A stretch of DNA of 6,740 nucleotides, taken from Bacillota bacterium. Lineage in GTDB: Bacteria; Bacillota; Clostridia; Christensenellales; CAG-138. This document shows positions 6,713 through 6,740 of the stretch, piece by piece. Both the position numbers and the translations under genes were made by a program. Location: NCBI GenBank assembly GCA_023453725.1, contig JAEXTB010000125.1, positions 1-6,740 on the forward strand, in the 5' to 3' direction. How positions within the stretch are numbered: the stretch's first letter is position 1; each line of letters opens with the position of its first letter. Under the pieces are notes generated by a model. It made no database searches. It was not told where the DNA came from and saw nothing but the letters and a program-made list of their open reading frames with translations.

Positions 6713-6740
6713 ATACTCGATCGGGCACAAAGGGTATGCA

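Noticed and set aside
1..6740. CRISPR array, tRNA, rRNA, insertion sequence or attachment site
   Set aside because: No regularly spaced direct repeats, tRNA-like cloverleaf, transposase frame or terminal repeats were seen.

Overview
The window reads as one end of a transporter gene facing away from a two-gene signalling operon, in what is most likely a Clostridia-type Firmicute of moderate GC content. This assignment is an inference from three things: strong purine-rich Shine-Dalgarno sites, sigma-A-type TATAAT promoters, and GGDEF domains of the DxNxLKxxND type joined to HD-GYP domains, a combination common in clostridia. Genus cannot be told from the sequence alone.

Layout. Positions 1-1342 (minus strand) hold most of a GltS-type sodium/glutamate symporter; its C-terminal end lies beyond the left edge. 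Positions 1343-1659 are a divergent intergenic region. It carries an extended -10 promoter for the symporter, a separate TATAAT promoter for the plus-strand operon, several short inverted repeats, three A-tracts and a leader of about 119 nt. Positions 1660-3810 encode a 716-residue membrane protein with two transmembrane helices, two PAS domains, a GGDEF domain and an HD-GYP domain. Positions 3807-6635 encode a second, 942-residue protein: signal peptide or membrane anchor, extracytoplasmic PAS, transmembrane helix, PAS, GAF, PAS, GGDEF, HD-GYP. The two genes overlap by four bases (ATGA), so they are almost certainly co-translated. A strong 11-bp GC-rich hairpin with a U-tract at 6680-6712 ends the operon. 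The last 28 bases (6713-6740) show nothing I can assign.

How the parts may work together. Both signalling proteins carry a domain that can make cyclic di-GMP (GGDEF) and one that can degrade it (HD-GYP). Both GGDEF domains keep their main catalytic residues and lack the RxxD inhibitory site. The HD-GYP domains differ: the first protein has every expected metal ligand, while the second has lost one (Glu to Arg) and changed another (Asp to Glu), and also lacks the usual RxYR stretch. A reasonable hypothesis is a divided pair in which the first protein can degrade the messenger and the second mainly makes or senses it, with the second reading an extracellular cue through its external PAS domain. 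No function links the symporter to the operon beyond the shared divergent control region.
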